DNA from: Aerosticca soli
GTDB lineage: Bacteria; Pseudomonadota; Gammaproteobacteria; Xanthomonadales; Rhodanobacteraceae
NCBI RefSeq assembly: GCF_003967035.1
Contig: NZ_AP018560.1
Coordinates: 2,651,501 to 2,715,500 of the forward strand
Direction of reading: 5' to 3'
Length of the DNA: 64,000 nucleotides
In this document: one piece after another, positions 8,400 through 16,832 of the stretch
How positions within the stretch are numbered: position 1 is the stretch's first letter
Layout of the letters: the number at the start of each line of letters is the position of its first letter
Notes under the pieces: model-generated
Databases searched by the model: none
The model's input: only the letters and a program-made list of their open reading frames with translations
What the model was told of the DNA's origin: nothing
Made by a program: the position numbers and the translations under genes

Positions 8400-9521
8400 T
8401 CACCACTGCCGGGCCAGCTGCACGCAGGCATAGGCCAGGAGCGCGCTGACCGGCAGCGTCAGCAGCCAGGCCCAGACCATGCGCTCGACCACGGTCCAGC
8501 GGATCGCGTTCCAGCGCTTGGCCGCGCCCACGCCCATGATCGCGGCCGAGACGTTGTGCGTGGTCGACACCGGAATGCCGAACGCCGAGGCGGTGAGGAT
8601 CACCGCCGCGGAGCTGCCTTCGGCGGCGAAGCCGTTGATCGGGTGCAGCTTGACCATCTTGTGGCCGAGGGTCTTGATGATTCGCCAGCCGCCGCCGGCG
8701 GTGCCGCCGGCCATGGTCAGCGCGCACAGCACGGCCACCCACGAGGGTACCTCGAAACCGCCGCTGGCGCTGCCGTGCACGCGCAGGAAGCCGAGCCAGC
8801 CCGGCAGCGCATCGAACTGTCCGGCCGAAGTGGCGCCGGCCAGCGCCAGCGCGATGATGCCCATGCTCTTTTGCGCATCGTTCATGCCGTGGGCCAGGCC
8901 CATGGTGCTGGCCGAGACGATCTGCGCCTTGCCGAAGAAGGCATTGACGAACGGCGCGCGGCCGAAGCGGCGCAGGAAGCCGCGCCGTTCGGCGCACCAG
9001 GCGAGCAGCGCGTAGAGCGCGCCCATCAGCAGGAAGCCGAGGGTAAAACCCATGAGCGGCGAGACCACCATCGGCACGATCACCTTGGGGACCACCCCGG
9101 CGCCCTGCCACCAGTGCGCGCCGCCCTGCAGCCAGATTACCGCGTCGAAGCGGTTGCCGGCGGCGGCGATCGCCGCGCCGACCAGCGCGCCGACCAGCGC
9201 ATGGCTGGAACTGGACGGCAGCCCCCACCACCAGGTCAGCAGGTTCCAGGCGGTGGCGGCGGTCAGCGCACAGATCAGCAGCTGCGGCCCGGCCTCGATC
9301 ACGCGGGTGTCGATGATCCCGGCGGCGATGGTCTTGGCCACCGCGGTGCCCCACAGCGCGCCGATCAGGTTGGTCACCGCGGCGAGCAGCACCGCCTGTC
9401 CGGGCGTCAGCACCTTGGTCGCCACCACCGTGGCGATCGAGTTGGCGGTGTCGTGAAAGCCGTTGATGTAGGTGAAGGCCAGTGCGATCAGCACCACCGC
9501 GGCGACCAGCCCCGGACTCAT
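8400..9521 (-). CDS. pit: Low-affinity inorganic phosphate transporter, Pit family
   Basis: A 373-residue inner-membrane phosphate carrier, usually taking metal-phosphate with protons. The two inverted family signatures are visible: YINGFHDTANSIATVV near residue 20 and GIPVSTTHNVSAAIMGVGAAKRW near residue 320. About ten hydrophobic helices are present. The ATG at 9521 has a strong GGAGG six bases upstream. The DUF47 partner gene lies 124 bases upstream on the same strand, the normal pairing for Pit systems, so one transcript is likely. Confidence 0.95.
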   Translation of the reverse strand: MSPGLVAAVVLIALAFTYINGFHDTANSIATVVATKVLTPGQAVLLAAVTNLIGALWGTAVAKTIAAGIIDTRVIEAGPQLLICALTAATAWNLLTWWWGLPSSSSHALVGALVGAAIAAAGNRFDAVIWLQGGAHWWQGAGVVPKVIVPMVVSPLMGFTLGFLLMGALYALLAWCAERRGFLRRFGRAPFVNAFFGKAQIVSASTMGLAHGMNDAQKSMGIIALALAGATSAGQFDALPGWLGFLRVHGSASGGFEVPSWVAVLCALTMAGGTAGGGWRIIKTLGHKMVKLHPINGFAAEGSSAAVILTASAFGIPVSTTHNVSAAIMGVGAAKRWNAIRWTVVERMVWAWLLTLPVSALLAYACVQLARQW

Positions 9522-9645
9522 GCGCGCCTCCGCACGCGCGGGTCCGCGGCCGGCCGCGGCCCGGGCGCGGGCACGATGGCGAGGGGACGAGGACGCGGAA
9601 CGCAGTCTCCGACAGGCATGCGCGGCTCCGTTACCGTGGGGTCCG

Positions 9646-10272
9646 TCAGGAATTCTTGAGCACGATCGAAAAGACGATGTTGCCGACGTCGCGGCACTTG
9701 TCGATCGCCTTTTCGATCAGTTCGAACAGATCCTTGGCCAGGATCGCGCGCATCGGGTCCGCACCCTCGGCGTAGAGCGTGCGGTAGGTGGCCAGCAGCA
9801 TGCGATCGCCTTCCGATTCGAGCGCCTGCAGGCGGTCCTGCAGCTTGCGCACCGGCTCGATGCGCAGGCCGCGGCGCAGCTCGCCGATCATCTGCACGAC
9901 CACCTCGGCCGACTGTTCGAGCACCTGCGCGCGCGGGGCGAAATCCACCCCGGCCACGCGCTCCCTGACGATGAGATAGCGCTCGGCGAACTTCTCCACC
10001 GTCTTCGGGATCTTGTACAGCGCGGCGTTGAGCGCCTCGATGTCCTCGCGGTCGAGCGCGGTGACGAAGGTGTTGATCAGCGCCTCGCTGATCCGCGCGG
10101 CGAGCGCCTTCTCACGCTGGCGACTGGCGGTGAAGGAAGCCATGCCGGCATCGGCGCCGTCGGCGACCAGCAGCCGCAGCGCCGCCGCGCTGTCCCGCGC
10201 CGCCGCCGCGCTCTCCTCCAGGAGCCCGTAGAACTTGTCGCCTTTGCCGAAGATGGTCTGCAGGGAAAACAT
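9646..10272 (-). CDS. DUF47 (PhoU-like) Pit accessory protein
   Basis: A 208-residue all-helical cytosolic protein of the DUF47/TIGR00153 group, distant PhoU relatives encoded beside Pit transporters and thought to modulate phosphate flux. It begins MFSLQTIFGKGDKFYGLLEE, a typical family opening, and ends in a helix with DLFELIEKAIDKCRDVGNIV. No clear ribosome site precedes ATG 10272, yet the match starts right there. It is divergent from the CNNM gene, the 132 bases between them holding both promoters. Confidence 0.92.
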   Translation of the reverse strand: MFSLQTIFGKGDKFYGLLEESAAAARDSAAALRLLVADGADAGMASFTASRQREKALAARISEALINTFVTALDREDIEALNAALYKIPKTVEKFAERYLIVRERVAGVDFAPRAQVLEQSAEVVVQMIGELRRGLRIEPVRKLQDRLQALESEGDRMLLATYRTLYAEGADPMRAILAKDLFELIEKAIDKCRDVGNIVFSIVLKNS

Positions 10273-10404
10273 CGAAACGCCAGAAATGCGGCCGCCGCCG
10301 ATGACGATCATGTTACAGGCTGCGGCAACCGCGGGCGATGCGCCCCGCCAGGGCGGTTGCGGGTACACTCGAAAGCCCATGCCCCTTCGACACCGCTCCG
10401 CGCG

Positions 10405-11730
10405 ATGCTGACCAGGATCGCGATCGTCCTGCTGCTCACCTTCTGCAACGGCTTTTTCGCGCTGTCGGAAATGGCGCTGGTGGCCTCGCGCAAGAGCCGT
10501 CTGCGCGAAATGGCCCGGCACAGCCGCCGCGCCCGCGTCGCCCTGCGCCACGCGCAGGCGCCCGAGCGCTTCCTGTCCACCGTGCAGGTGGGCATCACCC
10601 TGGTCATGCTGATCACCGGCGCGCTGGCCGGCGATGCCATGGGCGACGAGGTGGCCGCGCTGCTCGCCCGCAGCAGCACGCCGCACCTGGCGCCCTATGC
10701 GCACGTCGCCGGCATCGTGCTCGGCTTCGCGCTGGTGTCCTTCCTGCAGATCGTGGTCGGCGAACTGGTGCCCAAGCGGCTGGCGCTGGCCGCGCCGGAA
10801 AAGTTTTCCTCCTACGTGGCGGTGCCGATGCTGGTGCTGGCGCGCATCTGCGCGCCGTTCGTGTGGCTGCTCAATGCCTCCAGCGGCATGCTGCTGCGCC
10901 TGCTCAGGGTCGACGGCGAACGCCAGGGCGCGATCACCGAGGAGGAGATCCGCCTGCTGATCGCCGAGAGTGCCGAGCAGGGCGTGCTCGACATCGACGA
11001 GCGCAACATGGTCAACCGCGTGCTGCGCCTGGGCGACCGCACGGTGGACAGCGTGATGACGCCACGCCCGCGCATCGTCTGGCTGGACATGAACGCCCCG
11101 CGTGAGGAAAACCTGGCGGTGATGCGGGCGACGCCGTTCTCGCGCTACCCGGTCTACCGCGGCGGCGAGAACGACGTGGTCGGCGTGCTCGAGGTCAAGA
11201 GCCTGCTCGGCGAGCTGCTCGCCGGCGGCAGCCCGGAGCTGTTCCGGCGTCTGGCCAAGCCGCTCTACGTGCCGGCCACGGCGCGCGCGCTGGATCTGCT
11301 GGAGGAGTTCCGCGACGCCGAGACGCCGGTGGCGCTGGTGGTCGACGAATACGGCGACATCGAGGGCCTGGTCACGCTCAACGACCTGCTCGCCGCCGTG
11401 GTCGGCGTCACCCAGCTCGGCCACGGCAGCGGCGAGGAGGCGCCGCCGATCGTGCCGCGCGGCGACGGCAGCTGGCTGATCGACGGCGCGCTGTCGATCG
11501 AGGATCTGCGCGAGCTGCTGCAGGTGGACGAGCTGCCCGGCGAGGCCGAGCATGAATACCGCACCGCCGCCGGCATGGTGATGGCCGCGCTCGGCCGCAT
11601 CCCGCAGGTGGGCGAGGTGTTCACCTGGCACGGCATCCGCTTCGAGGTGGTCGATCTCGACGGCGCGCGCATCGACAAGCTGCTGGTCACCCCGGCCCCG
11701 CGCATCACCGCCGCCGACGACGCGCAGTAA
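10405..11730 (+). CDS. CNNM/CorC-HlyC family transporter with CBS domains
   Basis: A 441-residue membrane protein with a DUF21 (CNNM) transmembrane domain of about four helices in residues 1-180. It includes FCNGFFALSEMALVASRKSRL and the QIVVGELVPKRLAL loop. A CBS pair (about 205-325; SVMTPRPRIVWLD, PVALVVDEYGDIEGLVTLNDLL) and a CorC_HlyC domain (to the C-terminus, with the GSWLIDGALSIEDL motif) follow. Relatives act in magnesium or cobalt efflux or as sodium/magnesium exchangers. The start is ATG 10405. The gene is monocistronic, convergent to trmJ. Confidence 0.93.
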   Translation: MLTRIAIVLLLTFCNGFFALSEMALVASRKSRLREMARHSRRARVALRHAQAPERFLSTVQVGITLVMLITGALAGDAMGDEVAALLARSSTPHLAPYAHVAGIVLGFALVSFLQIVVGELVPKRLALAAPEKFSSYVAVPMLVLARICAPFVWLLNASSGMLLRLLRVDGERQGAITEEEIRLLIAESAEQGVLDIDERNMVNRVLRLGDRTVDSVMTPRPRIVWLDMNAPREENLAVMRATPFSRYPVYRGGENDVVGVLEVKSLLGELLAGGSPELFRRLAKPLYVPATARALDLLEEFRDAETPVALVVDEYGDIEGLVTLNDLLAAVVGVTQLGHGSGEEAPPIVPRGDGSWLIDGALSIEDLRELLQVDELPGEAEHEYRTAAGMVMAALGRIPQVGEVFTWHGIRFEVVDLDGARIDKLLVTPAPRITAADDAQ

Positions 11731-11788
11731 CGCCTTCCCGGCGCGCGCGGCCCATTCGGCCGCCGGTTGCGCCAGCGACGCTCCCCCT

Positions 11789-12550
11789 TCACCGGCCGTC
11801 GCGCCCGAGCGCCAGGGCGGCCATGCGCTCGGCGTCGGCCAGGATGCCGTGCAGGATGCGCAGCTCGCGCTCGTCCGGCCGCGCGCGCATGACGAGGCGG
11901 CGCAGACGCAGCATGATCTGGGTCGGATCACGGCCCTTGTGGAAGTCGATCGCCTCCAGCGTGTCGGCCAGGTGGGCGAAGAAGCGCTCCAGCTGCTCGA
12001 CCGGCGCCGGCGGCGGCGCAGGCGTGGTGACGACCGCCGCCGGCGTCGCCCGTTCCAGCACGGCCAGGCGCAGTTCGTAGGCCATCACCTGCACCGCCTG
12101 GGCCAGGTTGAGCGAGGCGTAGTCCTCGACGCTCGGGATGCGCACCGTGGCATGACAGCAGGCGAGCTCGGCGTTCTCCAGCCCGGTGCGTTCGTTGCCG
12201 AACACCAGCGCCACCGTGCCGCCCCGCGCCGCCTCGGCCACCGCCCGCGCGGCCGCCTCGCGGGGGCTGAGTTCCTCCAGTTCGACCTCGCGCCGACGCG
12301 CCGAAAGCCCGAGCGCCAGGGTGGCCGGCGCCAGCGCCGCCGGCAGATCCCCATGCACCGTCGCCGCCGCCAGCACGGCCACCGCGTTGGCCGCCAGCGC
12401 ATCGGCCTCGCGGCTCGGGAACTGCGCCGGCGCGACCAGCGCCAGACGATCGAAGCCCATGGTGCGGATCGCCCGCGCGGCGGCGCCGATGTTGCCCGGA
12501 TGCGAGGTGCGGACGAGGACGAAGCGGAAGGGCGCGGCGGCGTCGGTCAT
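11789..12550 (-). CDS. trmJ: tRNA (cytidine/uridine-2'-O-)-methyltransferase TrmJ
   Basis: A SPOUT-family enzyme that 2'-O-methylates position 32 of tRNA using S-adenosylmethionine. The 253 residues from ATG 12550 match the usual length; a frame extension of 31 codons upstream reads as low-complexity and is not used. Signatures are VLVRTSHPGNIGAAARAIRTMGF at the N-terminus and the trefoil-knot motifs VALVFGNERTGL and IPSVEDYASLNLAQAVQVMAYEL (residues about 125-180). The C-terminal helix (RLRRLVMRARPDERELRILHGIL) is also typical. AAAGG lies five bases before the start. It is divergent from suhB, a common neighbour in gammaproteobacteria. Confidence 0.94.
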   Translation of the reverse strand: MTDAAAPFRFVLVRTSHPGNIGAAARAIRTMGFDRLALVAPAQFPSREADALAANAVAVLAAATVHGDLPAALAPATLALGLSARRREVELEELSPREAAARAVAEAARGGTVALVFGNERTGLENAELACCHATVRIPSVEDYASLNLAQAVQVMAYELRLAVLERATPAAVVTTPAPPPAPVEQLERFFAHLADTLEAIDFHKGRDPTQIMLRLRRLVMRARPDERELRILHGILADAERMAALALGRDGR

Positions 12551-12704
12551 GAGGCCTTTCGGAAGAAAGCAAACGGCGCCAAAGCATAGTGCCTCCAAGA
12601 CGCGAGGCTGCCCTGGGCACCGCGCGCCACGCCGTGCCGACACGGGCCAGGAAGGGTCGCTCTGCTAAGATCGCCGCCCCGTTTCGCGCTCTTTGGCCAA
12701 AGCC

Positions 12705-13508
12705 ATGCCCAGACCCGCCGTCACCATCGCGGTGCGTGCCGCGCGCGCCGCCGGCAACGTGATCCTGCGCTACATGAACCGCATCGACGGCCTCAACGTC
12801 GTCGAGAAGCAGCGCATGGACTTCGCCTCCGAAGTCGATCGCCTGGCCGAGGCCGAGATCGTCAAGGAGTTGCGCCGCGCCTACCCCGACCACGCCATCC
12901 TGGCCGAGGAAGGCGGCGCGATCGGCAAGGGCGCGCTGACCTGGGTGATCGACCCGCTCGACGGCACCCACAACTACCTGCGCGGCATTCCGCATTTCTC
13001 GGTGTCGATCGCCCTGGTCGACAAGGGCGTGCCGGTCTACGGCGTGGTGTTCGACCCGCTGCGCGGCGAGCTCTTCACCGCCAGCCGCGGCGACGGCGCC
13101 TATCTGAACGACCGGCGCATCCGGGTGAGCCGCCGCGAGGGCCTGGCCGGCGCGATGATCGCCACCGGCTTTCCCTACCGCCAGCGCGCGCATCTGGATG
13201 CCCAGCTGGCGATGACCCGCGCGCTGCTCGCCGAGGCCGAGGACATCCGCCGCTCAGGCTCGGCCGCGCTCGATCTCGCCTACGTCGCCGCCGGCCGCTA
13301 CGACGGCTATTTCGAACTCGGCCTCAAGCCCTGGGACATGGCCGCCGGCGCGCTGCTGGTGCAGGAGGCGGGCGGCCGCTACGGCGACCTCGCCGGACGC
13401 GACGGCCTGCCCGCGAGCGGCAACCTCCTGGCCGGCAACCTGCCCGTGGCCAAGGCGATGGTCGAGGTGATCGGCGCGCACGCCACGCCGGCCCTGCTCA
13501 AGGCCTGA
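12705..13508 (+). CDS. suhB: Inositol-1-monophosphatase SuhB
   Basis: A magnesium-dependent phosphatase that also joins rRNA antitermination complexes in enterobacteria. The 267 residues equal the length of E. coli SuhB. Metal-binding motifs are visible: ILAEEGG (about residues 65-71), [12 protein letters not shown] (about 82-93) and the C-terminal [21 protein letters not shown] 12705 is preferred over an upstream in-frame TTG at 12693 because [18 protein letters not shown] is the family start. It is divergent from trmJ with about 150 bases of shared promoter space. Confidence 0.95.
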   Translation: MPRPAVTIAVRAARAAGNVILRYMNRIDGLNVVEKQRMDFASEVDRLAEAEIVKELRRAYPDHAILAEEGGAIGKGALTWVIDPLDGTHNYLRGIPHFSVSIALVDKGVPVYGVVFDPLRGELFTASRGDGAYLNDRRIRVSRREGLAGAMIATGFPYRQRAHLDAQLAMTRALLAEAEDIRRSGSAALDLAYVAAGRYDGYFELGLKPWDMAAGALLVQEAGGRYGDLAGRDGLPASGNLLAGNLPVAKAMVEVIGAHATPALLKA

Positions 13509-13520
13509 ACAGCCGCCGGC

Positions 13521-14330
13521 TCAAGGGGCCTTTTCCAGGAGCACCAGCGGCCGGCCGCGATCGTCGACCAGACCGCGCTGCAGCTCGATGAGCGCGGTGA
13601 AGCGCGGACACAGCGCGGCCAGCGACGGGCGCAATGCTTCCAGCCGCCGCCGCACGCGCGGCTCGAGCCCGCCGGCCAGCGTGGCGGCCTGATCGCGCAG
13701 ACGCATCGCGCGCTCGAGATCGCCGCTCATCGCCGCGGCGAGCGCCTGTTCGCCCAGCACGCCGGCCAGCCAGCCGGAAAGCTCGCCGCCGAGCTGCTCG
13801 ACATAGGCGTCGAAAGCCTCGCCGTGCCAGTCACGGCTGGTGTGGCTGGCGGCGATGCGTGCCTTGAGCTTGGCCGCCGCCGCGGCCAGACGTTGCCGGA
13901 AGTCCACCTGCGCGGCCGCGTCCAGATCGAGCTTCGCACCTGCCGCGGCGAGTTCGGCCTGGGCCAGGTCGACGCCGCGCAGGGCGATCGCCCGCAGCGG
14001 CGGCAGCAGGGCGCGGGCCTCGCGCTCGAAACCGGCGAGCCGCGCCATCGCCGCCGCATCCAGCGGCACCGGCCGACCGTCGCTGCGCAGGCGCCCCTGC
14101 TGCAGTTCGACCTGCCGCGGCGGCGGCTGCGCCCGCTCGAACAGCAGCCGATCGGCCTCGAAGCGCACGTCGTAGCTGCTTTGCACGCGGCAGCCGGCGA
14201 TGAGCTCCTGCGCCGCCGCCGGCGAGGCCAGGCCCAGCAGGCCCAGCAGGCCCAGCAGGCCGAGCAGGCCGAGGACGACACCGATGCCGCCACGGCACGA
14301 CCGGCGCCAGGCGCACGCGATGGCCTTCAT
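13521..14330 (-). CDS. DUF2884 (YggN-like) secreted protein
   Basis: A 269-residue periplasmic protein of the DUF2884/YggN family, function unknown. A signal peptide occupies about residues 1-41, and its hydrophobic core is built from repeats of Leu-Leu-Gly encoded by a 9-base tandem repeat at 14232-14267, cleaving near SPAAAQE. The mature part is a helical, arginine- and alanine-rich protein with CRVQSSYDVRFEADRL near its start and DRGRPLVLLEKAP at the end. Start ATG 14330 overlaps the stop of the membrane-protein gene upstream by four bases, so the two are cotranslated. Confidence 0.82.
   Translation of the reverse strand: MKAIACAWRRSCRGGIGVVLGLLGLLGLLGLLGLASPAAAQELIAGCRVQSSYDVRFEADRLLFERAQPPPRQVELQQGRLRSDGRPVPLDAAAMARLAGFEREARALLPPLRAIALRGVDLAQAELAAAGAKLDLDAAAQVDFRQRLAAAAAKLKARIAASHTSRDWHGEAFDAYVEQLGGELSGWLAGVLGEQALAAAMSGDLERAMRLRDQAATLAGGLEPRVRRRLEALRPSLAALCPRFTALIELQRGLVDDRGRPLVLLEKAP
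14232..14267. repeat. 9-base tandem repeat, four units, inside a signal peptide
   Basis: Four adjacent units of GCCCAGCAG; the last has one changed base, and a partial fifth follows. Read on the minus strand each unit encodes Leu-Leu-Gly or a rotation of it in the hydrophobic core of the DUF2884 signal peptide. Gains or losses keep frame and only change the length of the core by three residues. Confidence 0.9.
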
Positions 14331-14785
14331 CGCCGGCCTGTGGTCGTCGCGTGCCGGACGAAGGCCGCGCGTGTGTCCGGCCGTCCGAGTGCCCAGGCCA
14401 GCCACAGCGTCAACGCCAACAGCAGGGCCTTGAACACCAGGCTGAGCAGGAAGGCGCGCTGTAGATCGTCGATCATGGCGAGCAGCATCGGCGCCCAGGC
14501 CGGCTGCGCGCGCGCATGCGCACGCGCCGTGTCGAACTGGTGCCACCGGGCGAGCATCATGAGCCCGCTCGCCAGGGCCCAGCAGGCGACCGCCAGCAAG
14601 GCCAGCCGCAGCGGCTGGCGGGCCCAGGCCTGCCGCAACAGGGCGCCGGCGCACAGCACGACGAGGATCAGGCAGGCGGCCAGGTAGGGCCAGGCGCCAT
14701 AGCGCAGGTATTGCGCACCGCCGAGCGCGGCGAGCAGCACGCACAGCCAGCAGCCAATGCGCCATCCGCTGGGACGCCAGCGCAT
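14327..14785 (-). CDS. Small integral membrane protein of unknown function
   Basis: A 152-residue inner-membrane protein with four predicted helices: about residues 10-27, 32-50, 60-78 and 110-135. No known family motif is recognised. The start codon (14783-14785) directly abuts the TGA of the peroxiredoxin gene, and its own stop overlaps the DUF2884 start by four bases. This three-gene operon (peroxiredoxin, membrane protein, DUF2884) is therefore tightly coupled. The hydrophilic stretch between helices three and four (LARWHQFDTARAHARAQPAW) might face the periplasm, but that is inference. Confidence 0.75.
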   Translation of the reverse strand: MRWRPSGWRIGCWLCVLLAALGGAQYLRYGAWPYLAACLILVVLCAGALLRQAWARQPLRLALLAVACWALASGLMMLARWHQFDTARAHARAQPAWAPMLLAMIDDLQRAFLLSLVFKALLLALTLWLAWALGRPDTRAAFVRHATTTGRR

Positions 14786-15307
14786 TCAGGCGCCCGCCTG
14801 GAGCCGGGCAAGGTCGGCCAGCACCTGCGCGACATTGCGCTCGGGGTCGACGTCCTCGTACACCTTGGCGATGCGGCCGGCCGGATCGATCAGGAACGTG
14901 CAGCGCCGCGCATGCGGCGTGCCGGCCGTCTCGGTGAGCACGCCGTAGGTACGCGCCACCTGGCCGTCGGCATCGGATAGCAGCGGAAACGGCAGGTGGT
15001 ACTTGGCCGCGAACTGCGCATGCGAGGTCACCGGATCCAGGCTCACGCCGACCACGTCGGCGCCGGCCTGGCGCAGCTTGACGACGCCGTCGCGGAAGGC
15101 GCAGGCCTCGCTGGTGCAACCGGGGGTGAAATCGCGCGGATAGAAATAGAGCACCAGCCAGCGGCCGCGATGATCTTCCGGCGACTGCCAGCGGCCGTGC
15201 TGGTCCTGGAGGCGGAACGTCGGCGCCGGCTCGCCGACTCGGACCGCGGCGGCGAACACCGGCAAGGCAAGCATCAAACAAACCAGACAACCCAGCAGAC
15301 GGCGCAT
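14786..15307 (-). CDS. Exported peroxiredoxin, BCP/AhpC-TSA type
   Basis: A 173-residue thiol peroxidase of the bacterioferritin-comigratory type. The start at ATG 15307 gives a signal peptide (RRLLGCLVCLMLALPVFAAAV), so unlike cytosolic BCP it should act in the periplasm. The peroxidatic cysteine is in PGCTSEACAF, with a second cysteine five residues later as in BCP-type atypical two-cysteine enzymes. Periplasmic reduction could be supplied by the DsbD/TlpA-like pair elsewhere in the window, which is inference. GGAG eight bases upstream supports the start. It is divergent from the universal stress protein. Confidence 0.92.
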   Translation of the reverse strand: MRRLLGCLVCLMLALPVFAAAVRVGEPAPTFRLQDQHGRWQSPEDHRGRWLVLYFYPRDFTPGCTSEACAFRDGVVKLRQAGADVVGVSLDPVTSHAQFAAKYHLPFPLLSDADGQVARTYGVLTETAGTPHARRCTFLIDPAGRIAKVYEDVDPERNVAQVLADLARLQAGA

Positions 15308-15447
15308 GGCGCAACTCCGGTGCGGACGAGGGGCCTCCAGTGTAATCGCCGCACCCATGCACGCCGTCATGGCCGGAAGCGGAGCGGCCACCGGCTGCGC
15401 CGATGCGGGTGGCATAATCGCCCGCACATCCGCGACGGAGACATCCC

Positions 15448-15864
15448 ATGCTCAGCCATCTCTTGGTCGGTTACGACGGCTCGGAAAGCGCAAAGCATGC
15501 GTTCCAGTTCGCGGTCGAGCTGGCGCGGCTCTGTCAGGCGCGCATCCGCGTGGTGTCGGTGCTGCAGGTGAGCGAGGGCGGCGCCGACGCCTGCGCCCTG
15601 CTGATGGCCGAGACCAACAACGAGCGGCTGGAGGAAATCCGCAGCGAGCTGGCCGCGCTCGCGCCGGCGGCCATGGATCGCATCGAGATCGTGGTGCTGC
15701 ACGGCAGCCCGGGCGACCTCATCCTCGAGCAGGTGCGCCAGTACGACATCGACCACATCGTGCTGGGCCACACCGAGCGCGGCGCGCTGGCCCGCTGGCT
15801 GGTCGGCTCGGTGTCCGCCGACATGCTCGCGCGCGCGCACCTGCCGGTGACCATCGTGCCCTGA
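15448..15864 (+). CDS. Universal stress protein (UspA family)
   Basis: A single-domain 138-residue UspA protein. The ATP-binding loop GHTERGALARWLVGSVS (about residues 106-122, form G-x-x-x-x-G then GS) is present, so it is probably the nucleotide-binding type. It begins MLSHLLVGYDGSESAKHA. GGAG sits eight bases before the ATG at 15448. It precedes the ferritin-like gene by about 100 bases and may share its transcript. Confidence 0.94.
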   Translation: MLSHLLVGYDGSESAKHAFQFAVELARLCQARIRVVSVLQVSEGGADACALLMAETNNERLEEIRSELAALAPAAMDRIEIVVLHGSPGDLILEQVRQYDIDHIVLGHTERGALARWLVGSVSADMLARAHLPVTIVP

Positions 15865-15968
15865 ACGGCGCGGGCGCCGCGGCCTCGCCGCGGGTGATCG
15901 AAGTCGTATGCTTGGGGCAGTCTGCCCACGCGCGGCCTGTTGCCGTCGGCCTTTTGGAAAAGCCGCCC

Positions 15969-16790
15969 ATGCACCCTCATTCCGCCCTGCCCTGGACCCT
16001 GGAAAGCATCGATCTCGCACGCGTCGAGGTCGCCAAGGTCAGACACAACGAGGCGTTGTTCTTCCTGATCTGCAGCTCCTCGTTCATCGAGAGCGGCTCG
16101 GATCTGTACACCCGCAACCTGGTCGAGTTCTTCACCGGCGACGAGGAAGTGCGCCAGTGGCTGCGCGAGCACTGGGAACCGGAGGAACTGCAGCACGGGC
16201 GCGCGCTCGCCGCCTACATCCGCCGCGTGTGGCCGGAATTCGACTGGGACGCGGCGTTCGCCTCGTTCTGGGAGGAGTACCGCGCCACCTGCACGCTCGA
16301 TGAGCTGGAACCCACCCGCGGGCTGGAACTGGTCGCGCGCTGCGTGGTCGAGACCGGCACCGCCACCATGTACCGGGCGCTCCACGCGATCAGCGACGAG
16401 CCGGTGCTGCGCGAGATCACCAACAACATCAAGAGCGACGAGGTGCGGCACTACAAGTACTTCTACCAGTACTTCCGCCGCTATCGCGAACAGGAAAGAC
16501 TCGGCCGCTACCAGGTGTTCCGCGCGCTGCTGCGGCGGGTGCGCGAGATCAAGGGCGAGGACGGCGACATCGCGCTGCGCCACGTCTACTACCACTGCTA
16601 TCCGCAGCGCCGCGACGACGTGGCCGAGTTCCGCCGCGTGGCCGGCCGTGCCGAACAGCTCCTGCGTCGGCATGCGCCTATCGAGATGACGGTGAAGATG
16701 CTGCTCAAGCCGATCGAGCTGCCGCCGCGCATGCAGGACGCGCTGGAAAAACCCCTGGCGAGCCTGGCCGCCAAGCTGTTCCTGCACTGA
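15969..16790 (+). CDS. Ferritin-like di-iron protein of unknown function
   Basis: A 273-residue soluble helical protein. Two EXXH motifs sit in the spacing expected of a ferritin or di-iron desaturase/oxygenase fold: EPEELQHG (about residue 75) and KSDEVRHYKY (about residue 160). Acidic helix residues between them (VVETGTATMYRAL) could supply further ligands. It resembles acyl-ACP desaturase-type or AurF-like ferritin proteins but no specific enzyme is recognised. Downstream is lpxL after a 42-base gap on the same strand, so a role in fatty-acyl or lipid A modification is a reasonable guess. Treat function as unknown. Confidence 0.82.
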   Translation: MHPHSALPWTLESIDLARVEVAKVRHNEALFFLICSSSFIESGSDLYTRNLVEFFTGDEEVRQWLREHWEPEELQHGRALAAYIRRVWPEFDWDAAFASFWEEYRATCTLDELEPTRGLELVARCVVETGTATMYRALHAISDEPVLREITNNIKSDEVRHYKYFYQYFRRYREQERLGRYQVFRALLRRVREIKGEDGDIALRHVYYHCYPQRRDDVAEFRRVAGRAEQLLRRHAPIEMTVKMLLKPIELPPRMQDALEKPLASLAAKLFLH

Positions 16791-16832
16791 AAAAAGCGGC
16801 ACGCGCCGCGGCGCACGATAAACTTGGCGGTC

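Noticed and set aside
11731..11788. GC-rich hairpin between the CNNM gene and trmJ
   Set aside because: A stem can be drawn but there is no T-run on either side, so I do not call it a terminator.
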